Source: Sternotherus odoratus
Lineage: Eukaryota > Chordata > Testudines > Kinosternidae
Direction: 5' to 3'
DNA: 64,000 bases
Assembly (NCBI GenBank): GCA_032164245.1
Contig: JAVMKO010000010.1
Location: 45,902,848-45,966,847 of the forward strand
The position numbers and the translations under genes were made by a program. Under the pieces are notes generated by a model. It was not told the DNA's origin. It was given only the letters and a program-made list of their open reading frames with translations, and did no database searches. Position 1 is the first letter of the stretch. Each line of letters opens with the position of its first letter. Shown one piece after another: positions 24,366 through 35,606 of the stretch.

Positions 24366-25145
24366 TAATATGAGAACATCTAATTGCAAAAAAGGCAAAT
24401 GTCATTCTGAGATGTATTAACAGGAGTGGAGGGATAGCTCAGTGGTTTGCGCATTGGCCTGCTAAACTCAGGGTTCTGAGTTCAATCCTTGAGGGGGCCA
24501 TTTAGGGATATGAGGCAAAAATCTGCTGGATGATTTAATTGGGGATTGGTCCTGCTTCCAGCAGGGGTTTGGACTAGATGATCTCCTGAGGTCCCTTCCA
24601 ACCTTGATATTCTATGATTCTGTATGTAAGACATGGGAGATAATTGGTTTATACTCTACTGCACTGGAGTAGTATCGAGTTTTCGGTGCCAGACTTTCAG
24701 AAATATGTGAACAAATTGGAGAAATCCAGGGGAGAGCAACAAAAATAAGTAATTTAGAAAATATGAGGAAAGGTTTCAGTCTAAAGAGAAGGCTGGGAGG
24801 GGACATAAATTTTCAAATCTGTGGAAGGTTGTTAAAGAGGATGGTGATCAGTTGTTCTCCATGTCTACTGAGGGTCGGACAAGAAATAATCAACTTAGTT
24901 TATGGCAAGGGAGATTTAGGTTGGCTATTAGGAAAAACTTTCCAACTCTAAAGAGTTGAACACTGGAACAAGCTACCTAGAGAGGTTGTGGAATCCCCAT
25001 CATTGGAGGTTTTAAAGAACAGGTTAGACCAGTATCTGTCAGGGATGATCTAGGTTTGCTTAATCCAACCCCGGGGGTGGGGGTGGGGGATGAACAAGAT
25101 GGCCTCTTGAGGTCCCTTCCAGCCCTGCCTTGCCATGATTCTTTC
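24366..25145 (+). mobile_element. CR1-like LINE 3' end, split by a SINE
   Basis: The sense CR1 sequence 'aaaaaaggcaaatgtcattc', 'tgagatgtattaacaggagt' is interrupted at about 24427 by a tRNA-derived SINE. It resumes at about 24620 with 'atgtaagacatgggagataa', followed by 'aacaaattggagaaatccag', 'agagcaacaaaaataagt', 'gaggttgtggaatccccatc' and 'gaggtcccttccagccctg' to the end near 25145. Confidence 0.88.
24427..24622 (+). mobile_element. tRNA-derived SINE with CR1-like tail
   Basis: The head carries an RNA polymerase III A box (TAGCTCAGTGGTTTGCGCA) and a B box (GAGTTCAATCC), both from a tRNA. The body 'atttagggatatgaggcaaa' leads to 'ggactagatgatctcctgag', 'gtcccttccaaccttgatat' and 'tctatgattctg', a copy of the CR1 3' end. 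Such a tail lets the SINE use the CR1 machinery, as established for the tortoise pol III SINE. It sits inside a CR1 copy in the same orientation. Confidence 0.92.
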
Positions 25146-26111
25146 CAAATGCAGAATGAACATGTGTATTGAACATTCCTGCTTTGGCTGCATCGTTGAC
25201 AATCCCGTCATAATCCTTGTGCCTGAGAAGCTATTTTAGATATACTGATGGGAATACTGCCCGCTGCAGTAAGCAGTTTTGCACTGGCAGGAGATGGGGA
25301 GGCAGTAGAATATATAAGAAGTGGTCTATATTTTTACTACTTTGATGCCAGTTAGGAGTGATTCCAAACCACAGTGGAGAAAGATAATACAAAGGGCTCT
25401 GCAGCGATTAGACATAGTGTGGTTCAGCTTGGAAGAGTGTAGCTAGCAGTTGGGGGGGGAAATAATTGGAAGCTTATGCAGGCAGAGGGAGGGAGAAATT
25501 TTGGAGTAGTGATACGGGATGAAGCTTAAGCCACACTACCTGAGCAAGGTGGCTTTACAGTTAGGACTTGTTTAAATTGAGCCTTTAAAAAACCAAGACC
25601 AATAAACACATTACCATGGTTTTTAAAGCATGTCAAGGGAACAATACTTTTTTACAGATTTTCACCTGCTCTGCTAGCACCCCAAATACTGCAGTACCCG
25701 CCAGCACCTCACACCCTGAAAGTGAAATGGATTAATCTAGTTCCATTGCCTGACCAGAAAGAATGCAAAAAGTGCTTGCAGAGCATAAACAGGGGGAAGG
25801 TAAATCGGACTGATGACATTTTCTTTTTGGCAATCTCGGTTTTAGCGGATATAAGGAAACTTGTTTTTCATTATGTTTTAATTAGGGATGAAGATGAACA
25901 TCAAAGTAGAGATGAGTTTGCAATGGGATATGCTGGAGCAGAAGCCAATTTAATTGTGCCTCCACAAACAAAGGCTTCATGTCAGGGACAAGGGAGATGC
26001 TAGTTCCTCTTTGTGACTGGTGAGACTGCAGCATTCAGCAGTGGGTACCTGCAGAGGGCAATAGAACAAAGACAACAAACTGTAAAGAATTTTGGAGCAG
26101 AGTAACACAAA

Positions 26112-26138
26112 TGACTCAGGGCTGGAGGGGATGACTCA
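26112..26138 (+). promoter_or_regulatory. Pair of TGACTCA (AP-1/NF-E2 core) motifs
   Basis: TGACTCA at 26112-26118 and again at 26132-26138, 20 bp apart (about two helical turns). The second reads ATGACTCAT, a perfect palindrome. No adjacent WGATAR is seen. A functional role is inference. Confidence 0.25.
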
Positions 26139-26234
26139 TAAGGGACAGCCAAGGATCTGGAATGTGCAGGAGGGCGTATTGTTACATAGCTATTCCTCCC
26201 CGATAGTTCACTAGGAGCAATGGGATGAGTGGTA

Positions 26235-26905
26235 TTTAGGGGAATCAGGGCCAGATTAATCTTTTGTGGGCCTGGCACCAAACATATTCGTGGGCCCCAT
26301 GGGGGCAAAGGAGCATGTGTGTGGAGGTCGGTCCCCAGAGCAAGGGGCCAGCCGGGACAATGGGGCATAGCGTGGTGGGATGGGTCCTGCTCCACCCAGC
26401 CCAGTGCAAGAGCATTGTATACAAACCAGCAGTTGCCAGAGGCACACTGGCCTGCCCAGCCTAGTGCTGCCAGCATGCCCCTTCCCCTCGGGGGTGGGCC
26501 CATGCCATTCCACACAGCCCCCGACTTCCTATGCCCAGCATTCCCCAGAACTGCTATGCCCAGCAGCCTCCCACACAGACCCTCCACCATAAACGCATGG
26601 TGGCCTTCACACCACCACCCCTCACAGCCCACCACCACACTACACAGCATCCCAACATACAGACCTCCCCCACCAGCCAGCAGCCCTCTCACACACACCT
26701 CCAGAGCCCCACTCCCTCACACCGTGCCCACACTCACCAGCCCTGCTGGAAGGTGACAGCGTCTGCCAGGCTGAGATGGCAGCACAGCCAGGGCTGGGTC
26801 AGTGCCAGGGCAGGGAATCCCTCCTGCCTCTTGGGAGTGGTGCGATTAGCCAGGTCAGGGTCTGTCCCCACCAGGGCCAGACTCCCTCAGGCCCCACTTG
26901 CCTGG
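26235..26905. repeat. GC-rich dispersed repeat, proline-rich phantom frames
   Basis: Opens with 'cagggccagattaatctttt', 'gtgggcctggcacca' and 'gtgggccccatgggggc', which I associate with a reptile dispersed repeat. It continues into C-rich sequence that stays open in several frames of both strands. The proline/serine/cysteine-rich translations (up to 232 codons) have no domain and arise from composition. Confidence 0.45.
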
Positions 26906-26907
26906 AG

Positions 26908-27085
26908 ATTGGGTGACCACACGTCCCCGTTTGGCTGGGACAGTTCCCTATTCTAGCTCTGTCCCGGCCATCCTGACTTTACTGACAAAAAACAGGCTCT
27001 ATCCCGTTTGCTCTTGTCAACTGATCAATTGGGAAGAACAAATGAACAAATACCCAGTTTACCAAAAAAGTCCGGTGTAACCCCT
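26908..27085. repeat. Relative of the 19672 MITE
   Basis: 'gattgggtgaccacacgtcc' followed by 'gggacagttccctattct', a 'cctgactttactgacaaaaa' stretch and 'ttaccaaaaaagtccggtgt'. It shares the GGTGACCA terminus and the gggacag block with 19672-19798, with a different interior. The right limit is uncertain. 27086-27250 is a degenerate G-rich 'agctcc/cctggcag' stretch. Confidence 0.45.
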
Positions 27086-27689
27086 AATGGGGCGTGGAGG
27101 AATGTGTGTGGGGTGGCGATGCAGGGGGCCAGGTAGCGGGGCTTGGAGGTGGGGGCCAGCCCCAGCCAGAATGGAGCTTGTGGGGGTTAGGGACCAGCTC
27201 CAGCCCCTGGCAGCAGTGTGGGGAGGGTGGGTCAGCACCAGCTCCTGGCAGTGGGGTCAGTTGAATATCTAGAGAAGTAGGGCACCAGGGAGATTACAAA
27301 ACTGCAGCCGCAAACAGTGTTTCCACAAGGCCAGTCCTGTCCTGGAACAGGAGGATTGAATGGTATTTTCCAGCTCCAGTGTTTTAACATCAGTGAGGAA
27401 GAAGCAGTGGGTAGGTTTAGGGTATGGCCGTGTTAAGAATGCCTGACACAGCCCGGAATAGGTACGTACTCCTCTGGTGAAGTGAATCTGGGCTGTTGTG
27501 CACAGGCACTGACGAGTTGGACCATTGTTCCAATAGCGTATGCAAAGCAGAGGAAAGATACTGAGTAGACTCATCAGAGAACACAGTATGAATGATCATT
27601 TGGAGGACTAGTTAGGCAGTTCTGCTCTGGAAAGTGACTTGTCTCTCAGTGTTTACTGGGTCTCAGTGACTGTATGCAGCAAGGGGGAC

Positions 27690-27935
27690 TCCAGTGCTCT
27701 CATCTTGCCTCTGCCACTGATTTGTTGTGTGATCAAATCTGTAAGGCTCTAATTCAGTCTGTGCCTCCCTGTCAAGGCTGTAAGCCAGGGAGCTAGCATG
27801 GAAAATGGGTTGTGTAGCTAGACACACTCTCTAGTTCCCATTTCTGAGTGGGAATAATCCCTCTTTGTGCACCTGGGGCAGTGAGGCAGAATTAGCTACT
27901 TGTGCAGTGCTTTGGGGGAAGAGTGAGCCCGTCAT
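27690..27935 (+). mobile_element. Possible MIR-like SINE remnant
   Basis: 'gccactgatttgttgtgtga' resembles the MIR head-core junction, and 'cccatttctgagtgggaata' with 'gaggcagaattagctact' resembles its later core and tail. The match is patchy. Confidence 0.35.
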
Positions 27936-29074
27936 AGTGCTAATCATGAGTCAAACTCCAGCAGAGTACGCTCAGTGGTTTTAGCTTTCTATGGAAGATA
28001 AATGGGGTTTGCTACCATCTCAGTCTCTCTTCTGGGTGAGACCTCACAAACCAAGGCCCTGCCTGCTTTCTGTGGACATTAAAGCTACCAGATGTTTGCC
28101 CTGGTACCCTCAGCCAGATTTTCTGTGCTCCCTGCTAAGACCAAACTTCAGTTATGCAACATGAGGAACTTTAGCCAAATCATCTTCCCTTGCATTTCTG
28201 AACTGGTTTCCTAAGTTGAGCTGGAAATTTGAGAGCTCGAGAGCAGTTGAAAATCCACAGGTGGGGCCTGGCTGCTCTCTGGGGCTGTGGGTGTGTGTTC
28301 TGTGTTATTAGCAGGTTTAGAAATTAAGTCATGCAAGTGTTAGGAGGAGGAAAGGTAAGTTCTTCTGGGTCAGGAAGGGTCATGGGCTGATGTCCTGGAG
28401 GCTAAATGAATCTGTGGCAACATGAGAGAGGCAGAACAGATGAAGAATTGGAAGGGAAACCATGGTTTGTGGCTTTTCAGTGTGATTGCTGCATTCTGTC
28501 CTCTTCCATTTTTACCCTAGGATTGTATCACATGCACAGTGTGTGTGGGAGCCTCTCTCCACAACTGGGATTAGAGCAGCAAACTACCTGTACTCTGGGT
28601 CCAAAGGTTTTCTGTGAGGTTCCTGCTTCCATTTATAGGAAACCTGTGTTTGTGCCCTAGCATTGGTGCATTTCTTATGATAGCAATCTAGTGCCAATTC
28701 ATACACACCAGGAAAGCATGGTGCAGCCTGGCTGGGGTGAGAAGCCCCCCATCAGGAATGATGGGGGCTTGGGAGAAGTGGTTTGGCTTGGTGCCTTTAT
28801 ATTTATTTCAATAGCCCATTAACTGCCAAGTAACTAATGCTCTGTGGACTGCTGGAACTACACATAAAAGCCAGATTAATGCATGTGAGAAGCTTTATCC
28901 TCTACCAATGTTTATACAAAGAAAGCAACTTAAAATGAGATATTGCAGATATGTGTAAAAGAAAATCATGGTTAACTGTAACCGATATTCCCTGTGCATT
29001 TCTGAGTGAGTTATTCCTGTGCACACAGCAGAGGAGCAAGCGTGAGCTCACCTTCTCCTCTCCTTGCCTTGCAG

Positions 29075-29240
29075 GCTGCTGCACTATTTCCGAGGCCGGC
29101 ACCACTTGGAGGAAATCATGTATAACGAGAACATGCGCCGCTCCCAGCTGCTCATGCTCTTCGACAAGTTTCGCAGCGTGCTGGTAGTGACCAATCATGA
29201 GGACCCTGTGATTTCAGTCTTCCAGTCCCTCCTGAAGTGA
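29075..29240 (+). CDS. NPRL3: NPRL3 terminal coding exon
   Basis: The acceptor GCAG ends at 29074. The first base G completes the split Arg codon, then 54 residues follow to TGA at 29238-29240. The translation '[20 protein letters not shown]', '[18 protein letters not shown]' and '[14 protein letters not shown]' is the C-terminus of vertebrate NPRL3; mammals end in a slightly different last tripeptide (here L-L-K). With the two preceding exons this gives 182 continuous in-frame residues with phases 1, 0 and 2 bases carried over correctly. The exon is the last before a poly(A) signal 67 bp downstream and faces MPG tail to tail. The minus-strand open frame over it is a shadow. Confidence 0.98.
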
Positions 29241-29306
29241 CTGTGTAGAGCGGAGGAGGGGAACTGCTCCTCTGTTTTTCAGCTCTGTCTTGTTTATACA
29301 AATGTT

Positions 29307-29312
29307 AATAAA
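29307..29312 (+). terminator. NPRL3: NPRL3 poly(A) signal
   Basis: A canonical AATAAA 67 bp after the NPRL3 stop codon, followed by a G/T-rich stretch. The 3' UTR would be only about 90 bp. A second AATAAA, in 'gaataaaactaac' near 29603, could serve a longer form. Confidence 0.75.
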
Positions 29313-30424
29313 GGTGCAGGGTAGTAGCAGCCAGAGCTTCTACCCCTGCCATTGACCTTCCCGGGGACCCTCAGCAAGTCACCCCTTATCTGGCCAGGGG
29401 TTGTTAACACCGACTTGCTTGTGGAAGGAGCTCTGCCCTCTGCACACAAGAGGCAGGTGAGTGTGGATAGAGGGGCATACACAAGTGAAGCTAATGCCAG
29501 CGTGCAGTGCCTTCCCCAAGTCACTGCCCCTGGGCTGGGGTTCCTTGCTTCCTGCACAGCTATGTGAGTGGGGTTGAAGAAAGGTTTTACGGTGGTGTCG
29601 CTGAATAAAACTAACACTGCACTTGATTGGACACCTGTGTAATACAAACTGGTTGCTTCTGTTCAAGCAGCAGCGCAGTGGTTTTGAAAATGTCAATGAC
29701 ATCTCCAGCATCATCTACACTCATATCTTAAGTCACTGTATCTTATGTTGTGCAGGGGGGTTAGCTTTTTCACACCTGAGTGACAAATTATACTGAAGTG
29801 CTAGTGTGTACAAGCCTCCAGTGTTACCTAACTGTTTTGTGCAGTGTCTAAGTATCCTTGTGTATCTGTCCTTTAGCCCTTTAACTCTTTCCTGCACCTC
29901 GTGTAGGCTCTGAGTGCTTACAGTGGTTTTGATAGCTCTCTACCTGCTCTCTCTCTGGGCTGCTCCCTCACTGCTACTGTGGCAGCTCACTCAGCGTGGA
30001 GTTTGATGCTGAAGACAGCTAGTACTTGTGTTGCCACAGTGTCCTTGTCCCCACCTTCACGGACGGTCTGGGCTTTCCTTCTGCTAAGGAAGTGGGGTGG
30101 CTGTTGGCTTAGCAACTGCAGAAATCAGTTGTGGGTGGTGTGGGTGGGGACAACGGGCAGAGAAACAGAAGAATGAGTCAGGCCAGGCAGGAGATGGAAT
30201 TGTCACTATACTTATGAACCTCCCTCTCTAGCTCCCCATGTTTGAGGGGTTCTAGCCATGTGGAATCTCATCACATTCACCTAGGAGTTAAGAGCCCTGC
30301 CCTAAAGGCAGTGTCAGCCCAAAACCCCAGAGGAGCTTGCTAGGGCTGGGAGTGAACCTGGCTCTCTCAGGCTAACTATAGGATCAGACATCCCACCTTA
30401 CTCATTTCATTGTAACAAATCACA

Positions 30425-30430
30425 TTTATT
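30425..30430 (-). terminator. MPG: MPG poly(A) signal
   Basis: TTTATT on the + strand is AATAAA on the MPG strand, 112 bp beyond the MPG stop codon. It leaves about 1.1 kb between the ends of the two convergent genes. Confidence 0.75.
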
Positions 30431-30541
30431 ATTAAAACAGCTTCCAAACCAGCACCACCCTCCTGGCCTGGTTCTATCAGGCCAGAGCCTGGGCCTGATA
30501 GTTAATGAAAGCACAGGCCTGACCAGGCTGTTCCCACACCT

Positions 30542-30921
30542 CTACTCTGCAGCAGCTTGCTCTCTCTCCAACTTCTTGTCCACAACACTCACACATTTGT
30601 TCCCTCGTATATAAAACCTCAGTGGTTTCTGTGCCCACTCTCCACCGTAGCTGACACCAATTCTGGCTGTGGTCACCACAGCCTGCTCTCCTGGTGCTTC
30701 TGAGCCAGGCTCCATCCAGACTGCTGTGGCATGAGTCAGGTCCTTTTGGTCAAAGCTCTTGTTTATAGCGAGCGCTTGACAGAGCTTGGAGGGCCCATTG
30801 CACAGCTGCCAGTCCTTCAGGGGTTTGGCTGATCCTTTCCTCTGAGCACTTCGCAGCTGCCTCATGGTGTCCAGGCCCTGCAGAGGTTCCAAGGACCGGA
30901 GCAGGACTGCAGCCCCTTCCC
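30542..30921 (-). CDS. MPG: MPG terminal coding exon (alkyladenine DNA glycosylase, C-terminal half)
   Basis: MPG (AAG) removes alkylated and deaminated purines such as 3-methyladenine and hypoxanthine from DNA, starting base excision repair in the nucleus and mitochondria. The acceptor CACAG lies at 30926-30922 (minus strand), and GG at 30921-30920 completes a Gly codon. The exon runs to TAG at 30544-30542. The translation has 'GAAVLLRSLEPLQGLDTMRQ', then 'LCNGPSKLCQALAINKSFDQ' and 'GGEWAQKPLRFYIRG', all conserved in vertebrate MPG. The Arg of V-L-L-R corresponds to human Arg182. The exon adds 125 residues; the full product from the Met at 53242 is 269 residues (human 298). The frame upstream to 30979 is intron. 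Confidence 0.97.
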
Positions 30922-30991
30922 CTGTGGAACAAGAAGAACTTACATGAGCATGGGCTCCTCTACAGGGGCCTCTCACCATGGGCCAGCTGGG

Positions 30992-31050
30992 CCTTCAGGG
31001 GTTTGGCTGATCCTTTCCTCTGAGCACTTTGCAGGTTCCAAGGGCCATAG
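30992..31050 (-). pseudogene. MPG: Partial duplicate of MPG terminal exon
   Basis: The + strand 'ccttcaggggtttggctgat', 'cctttcctctgagcacttt', 'gcaggttccaagg' repeats the MPG exon at 30814-30905 almost exactly. It lacks the segment between the GCAG and the AGGTTCC words of the exon (about 35 bases), and one base differs in 'cacttcgcag/cactttgcag'. It sits 71 bp upstream of the real exon, inside the intron, in the same orientation, with no intact acceptor and no usable frame. Confidence 0.85.
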
Positions 31051-31084
31051 GCCATAGAACTAGCTTAGAGGTATTTTACTGAGC

Positions 31085-31825
31085 AGTAGCACAAGAAGCC
31101 TACAAGGTCTACACCCTGTGAGCTATTTGGCTTAAGCAGTTAGCATAAGGCTTTGAGGCCTACCAGCCTTTGCATAAGTGAATTGCCCAACAGTGGCAAT
31201 GAGTTAGCAGGGAAGCGGGACTAGTTTGCTTTAGGGGATTTTGGTATAAATGACACCAGGTACCCACAGACAATAAAACTGAGACGAACTTTGGATATTT
31301 TAGGACAGGACGTCTGCAAATGCACAACAAACTTGTCTTGGCAATAAAACTGACATATATGATGAGATCATCATTAATATTAATGATCATTCATATACTA
31401 ACCTACAGAATAAGGATACCAGATATTATTAGGGTTAAGAAGTCAGTTATGGCCCAAGTTGACTTGGCCTTTATATGAATATTCACGGCAGCCTCCAGCC
31501 TTTTAATAGGCCGTCAGCATGTAAACCTCAAGATCTTGAGCACTGGACTCACTTGGCATAGAACATCACCTGTCTCCTACCACTAGGCCTCTATGAGAAG
31601 GGTGTGAGTGTGTGTCAGGGATTGTGCTGCATACCTGCTTGGTTTAAATTACAGCTACTTTCTCATTTGGTTCAGAACATTTGTTTTTTAGTAAATAGAA
31701 ATGTTGAAAGTGTTGGTTTGCCCTTAGTGTGTCATCGCCATGCACATCAAGATTCCCAAGACACAACTAAATGTGAACTCTCTTGTTCCTGGTTCTGGGA
31801 CTAGAACCTTTCAACACCCAGAGTG
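31085..31825 (+). mobile_element. LTR-like repeat, copy 1
   Basis: It shares, in order, several blocks with 46690-48512: 'gcagttagcataaggctttg', 'gaggcct', 'tggcaataaaactgacatat', 'atcattaatat', 'actaacct', and an end with 'atgcacatcaagattccc' and 'ggttctgggactagaacct'. TG...CA-type limits around 31118 and 31817, AATAAA words and no coding region suggest an old solo LTR; no target-site duplication is readable. Orientation is not certain. Confidence 0.6.
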
Positions 31826-32090
31826 TTCATCAGTGACTAACTGGAAACTCTTAACAGTCAATAACCAGCCAACAAATAAGGCAACAGGGCCCCCAAGGTA
31901 GAATCATCTGGGGACCTGTGAAATGTAAATGCAGCCTGCCCAAAATGAGGCCATCATGGGGCAGAGGAAGGCTCTATTTCCCCACAGGATTTCTGCAGCT
32001 CTGACTTGGATGCTGTCCTCCAGTCTGTATCCTGCAAAAGAGAGGCATAGAGAACTGGCTGGTCCCACTGGCCCTCACCAGTGCAGGGAA

Positions 32091-32250
32091 CTATAAACAC
32101 ATAACACTCCCTGTACTGCTGGCCACCCAGGGTCCCCTCATCTACATCTGCAAAGCCTGTAGTGCTGACTCTACAAGAATCCTCTCCTCTCACACACTCA
32201 AAGCATCCTGAACCATCTGGAGCCAGTCAGGACCTAGTCCTCAGTCACCT
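32091..32250. repeat. Dispersed repeat X, copy 1
   Basis: 'acataacactccctgtactg', 'ctggccaccca' and further on 'catctggagccagtcaggac', 'ctagtcctca' recur with about 80% identity at 34018-34175, 1.9 kb away. No terminal structure is visible. Confidence 0.6.
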
Positions 32251-32697
32251 GCTCTGACAAATGCAGCAATACCGTCTCCCTCGCAAGGCCCAGAAGGACC
32301 TCCGATTGCTGTTCTAAATAGAATGCTGTCTCTGATCCCTAAGACAGTAACACTGGCATAATGCTTCTGTGTCCCAGGAATATCATCCATGCCAGAACTG
32401 TGCCACTACTACGATCAGTTATGAGGCAGTTCTGACCCACCCAGGAACAGAGCAGCCATAGATCAAAGCCATGGAGCTTAAAACCAGTTGTCAAAAAGTA
32501 ATTTCATCGTCTCTACCTCAAAACAGGCTTAATGGCAAATTGCTCCGAGTGCATTTATACCCCAGGCTTCCCATCCTGCATGCCCACCCTCTGACCTGTT
32601 GCTGCCACTGCTACAGAAAAGACAAATAGCCAGAGGACAGGTCAGATTCAGAGCTCTGGTCCGATGAATCACTCTGGCACTAAGTATGAGTCAACAA

Positions 32698-33245
32698 TGC
32701 GATGCTGTTGCAAAAAAAGCAAATACAAATGTAGGCGGTGATAGGACTGCTCCACTCAGCACTATTTAGGCCTCAATTGGAGTACTGTGTCCAATTTTGG
32801 TGCATAGAAAGGATGTAGAGAGACTGGAAAGGGTCCAGAGGCGAGCAACAAAGATGATCAAAGGGATGGAATGCAAACCATGTGAGAGAGGCTGAACAAA
32901 TTAGGTATGTTTAGTTTGGAAAAGAGGAGATCTAGGCGGGACATGATAGCGGTCGTCAGATACTTGAAAGGCTGCCATAAAAAAAAGATGGAGAAAAGTT
33001 CTCTTATGACAGAGGACAGGAGGCAATGGGTTCAAACTACAGCAGAACAGATTTAGACTAAAGCTCAAGAAAAATTTCCTAACTGTAGGATCAATGGGCC
33101 AATGGAGGGAGGTTGTGGAATCTCCCTCACTGGAGGTTTTCATCTGTCTTGGATGGTTTAGACAACATATCCTGCATCTTGCACGGGGTTAGACTAGATG
33201 ACCCTTGCAGTCCCTTCAAACCCTATGGTTCTGATTCTAAATACT
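32698..33245 (+). mobile_element. CR1-like LINE 3' end
   Basis: Sense CR1 sequence: 'gcctcaattggagtactgtg', 'gaaagggtccagaggcgagc', 'gaaaagaggagatctaggcg', 'gaggttgtggaatctccctc' and the tail 'gactagatgacccttgcagt' up to 'ggttctgattctaaa'. It is 5'-truncated and moderately diverged, with stops throughout. Confidence 0.92.
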
Positions 33246-33469
33246 ACAGGAGTTTTCCACTCTTCCTTGTTTCCATTCAGACTCAGACGCACTGGCTCCC
33301 ATGTCCTTCCTGGGGCACAAGTGTGAACTGAGGAGTCATTGGGTCAGGTTCCCCGTTGCCCTGCACATTGCACAGAGCGAGTGTGAACCCACACTGCACT
33401 AGTGTGAATGACACGTATGGTGCAAAGTGAGAGGCGAGCCTGGTGCTGTGCATGGAGTAGGTTCTGTAC

Positions 33470-33616
33470 TTGGGGATTACGGCTGATGCCCTGCAGGGCA
33501 GATCATAGGCACCACCCTCTGCAGAAAACAGAGTCAATGGAAATAAATGTGTTGGCCCATGAGAAAGGTGTGTGAACAGAGCAGGATCCTGGGGTGGGGA
33601 ATGGTGGCCTAGCTCT
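33470..33616. repeat. Dispersed repeat Y, copy 1
   Basis: A stretch of about 145 bp, 'ttggggattac' through 'gatcataggc', 'cagaaaacagagtcaatgga' and 'ggatcctggggtggggaatg', recurs nearly identically at 35607-35762. Copy 2 has an extra 'tgactcctg' insertion. Confidence 0.8.
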
Positions 33617-34017
33617 ATACTAACAGCAGATTTTGGCAATAAAGCCAGCATAAGTGGCCACAGGAGCTTCACACCAGCACACAAAACCCCTTCAACATAT
33701 GGATGGCAGAAGAGAATACTTCAAAACTCAAATCATCTGGGAAATGTGATCACTGATCTTTTGGCATCTTAGGGCATTCTCAGGGCATTCTGGGAAATCT
33801 CAGCCTTTGAATCAAACACATTTTCTTGAACTCCTGCAGCTCTTCCTGATTCTGGGAAAACAGCTCTGAGCAAAGCAGTCCTCCCCAAATATATAACCCA
33901 ACCCTAAGTGGAAACAAAAGTGCTACCCGGATGTTTTCCATTGATGGTAAGGAAGGTTCTGTCTGTGACCCTGAGTGGGTGAGCAGAGAGCTTGGTAGAC
34001 AGTTGTGTGCACGATTC

Positions 34018-34175
34018 CTACACATAACACTCCCTGTGCTGCTGGCCACCCACAGAATTCTCTCTCTCTAACATATGCATGCTCAGTAACACGGTCTCCA
34101 CAACAATCTCTTCCTCACAAGTTCCAATCAGCTTGAAACATCTAGAGCCATTCAGGGCCTAGTCCTCAATGCCAA
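34018..34175. repeat. Dispersed repeat X, copy 2
   Basis: Matches 32091-32250: 'acataacactccctgtgctg', 'ctggccaccca', and 'catctagagccattcagggc', 'ctagtcctca'. The middle part is diverged. Confidence 0.6.
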
Positions 34176-35302
34176 GGTCTCATAGTCCAGCAGAGGCTTC
34201 TCGGTGGCACTTCCTAAGCTTCATAACAGTCTCCGATTTCTCTTCAGGCTCTATATGAGCCTAACAGATCACCCCTCTAAAATTTCCATCCGTAGCACAG
34301 CGGGGTGTGTTTAGCAGAGAACACAATTTGCTGAGTTGTGTGTGTTTTGTGTTGGACTCATGATGCCTCTATCACTCTCCATCCAGCGGGATAAAGTCAG
34401 CAAAGCGATTTCTGCCAGACATTAGCAATTTGTTATGTTTCCAGCTGTTTTTTCTGTGATGGGGGTGCCTAGGACGTGCTGGTCTTGCAGCATAATCCCT
34501 GAGAGCTGGGCATTCAGACGGGAGCTTTCCTAGCTGTACCCTCAGACAGGCTCAGAGACAGAAATTCAAGCAAAGGAATTCCAAACAAATACTAACTGCA
34601 CCAGCTCCTCTTATTCCTTGTTAGTGACCATCTGGAATCAATCTACATTCCTTGGGGATTTCCTTAAAAGTGATACTGCTTTTACACAGGGATTACTGAG
34701 GCTCAGGTCATCCCCTCCACTAACCTGAACAATGGGATTTGAACCACATGGCGCTCCCTTAGGGCAGAGCAGGGGTGAGCTGCCTCCGAGAGAGCCCCTG
34801 GAAGCCCCTCTATGGCTGTACCCTATTGGGACCAGCACCCCTGGGCTGCAGTGGCAGATGAGAGGGTGAGATGATGAGAGCCAGGCACTGCAACATAGTC
34901 CCTGGATGACTTTCATACTAAAGGTCTCTCCCCCATTGTGAGTCAACAGACAATGGCAGCAGAGCTCCTGCGGAAGAGGGCACAAGGCAGCAGGTGTGGG
35001 CTGTGTGGCTGACTTCTACCTTTCTTGTGGATCCCCAGGACCTGGGCAAATGGGAACCCATGTCCCCAGTCCTCACTGCACCCAGCCGCTGCTTTCATGG
35101 ACATGCAGGATGCTCTCGCCCCCAACCACATGTACTTCCCCCCACAACAACAGATCAGCCTGGACTGAGCCTCGAAGGGTTTATGTGCCTGCCAGAGAGC
35201 TGGAATCACCCTCCCTAATTCACGGCCACCTCAGCCCACACACCCTGGGGCCCTGGCCCGAGCAGCTGGCTTTAGTATTCCCTTGGCATCCATTCGTAGA
35301 GT

Positions 35303-35606
35303 AAGAACATAAGAACGGCCATCCTGGGTCAGACCAATGATCCATCTAGCTCCATATCCTGTCGTCCCACAGTGACTGGTGCCAGGTGCTTCAGACAGAA
35401 TGAACAGAACAGGTCAGTTATGGAACGATGCACCCAGTCCCAGCTTCTCGCAGTCAGAGGTTTAAGGACACCTAGAGCATGGGATTGCATCCCTGACCAT
35501 CTTGGCCAGCAGCTACTGATGGGCCTCTCCTCCATGATCTGATTCTTTTTTTAAACCCAGTTATAGTTTTGGCCTTCACAACATCCCTGGCAATGAGTTT
35601 CGCAGA
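35303..35606 (-). mobile_element. CR1-like LINE, 3'-end fragment
   Basis: The + strand begins 'aagaacataagaacggccat', 'cctgggtcagaccaatgatc' and ends 'ccttcacaacatccctggca', 'atgagttt', the reverse complement of the CR1 3' region. It stops sharply where repeat Y copy 2 begins. Confidence 0.92.

Noticed and set aside
24427..24500. A tRNA gene
   Set aside because: The A and B boxes belong to a SINE head; the cloverleaf is not preserved, and the element continues into a CR1-like tail.
26000..26956. Several 66-232-codon frames on both strands as a real gene
   Set aside because: They coincide with a GC-rich, C-run dispersed repeat; translations are low-complexity Pro/Ser/Cys and disagree between frames.
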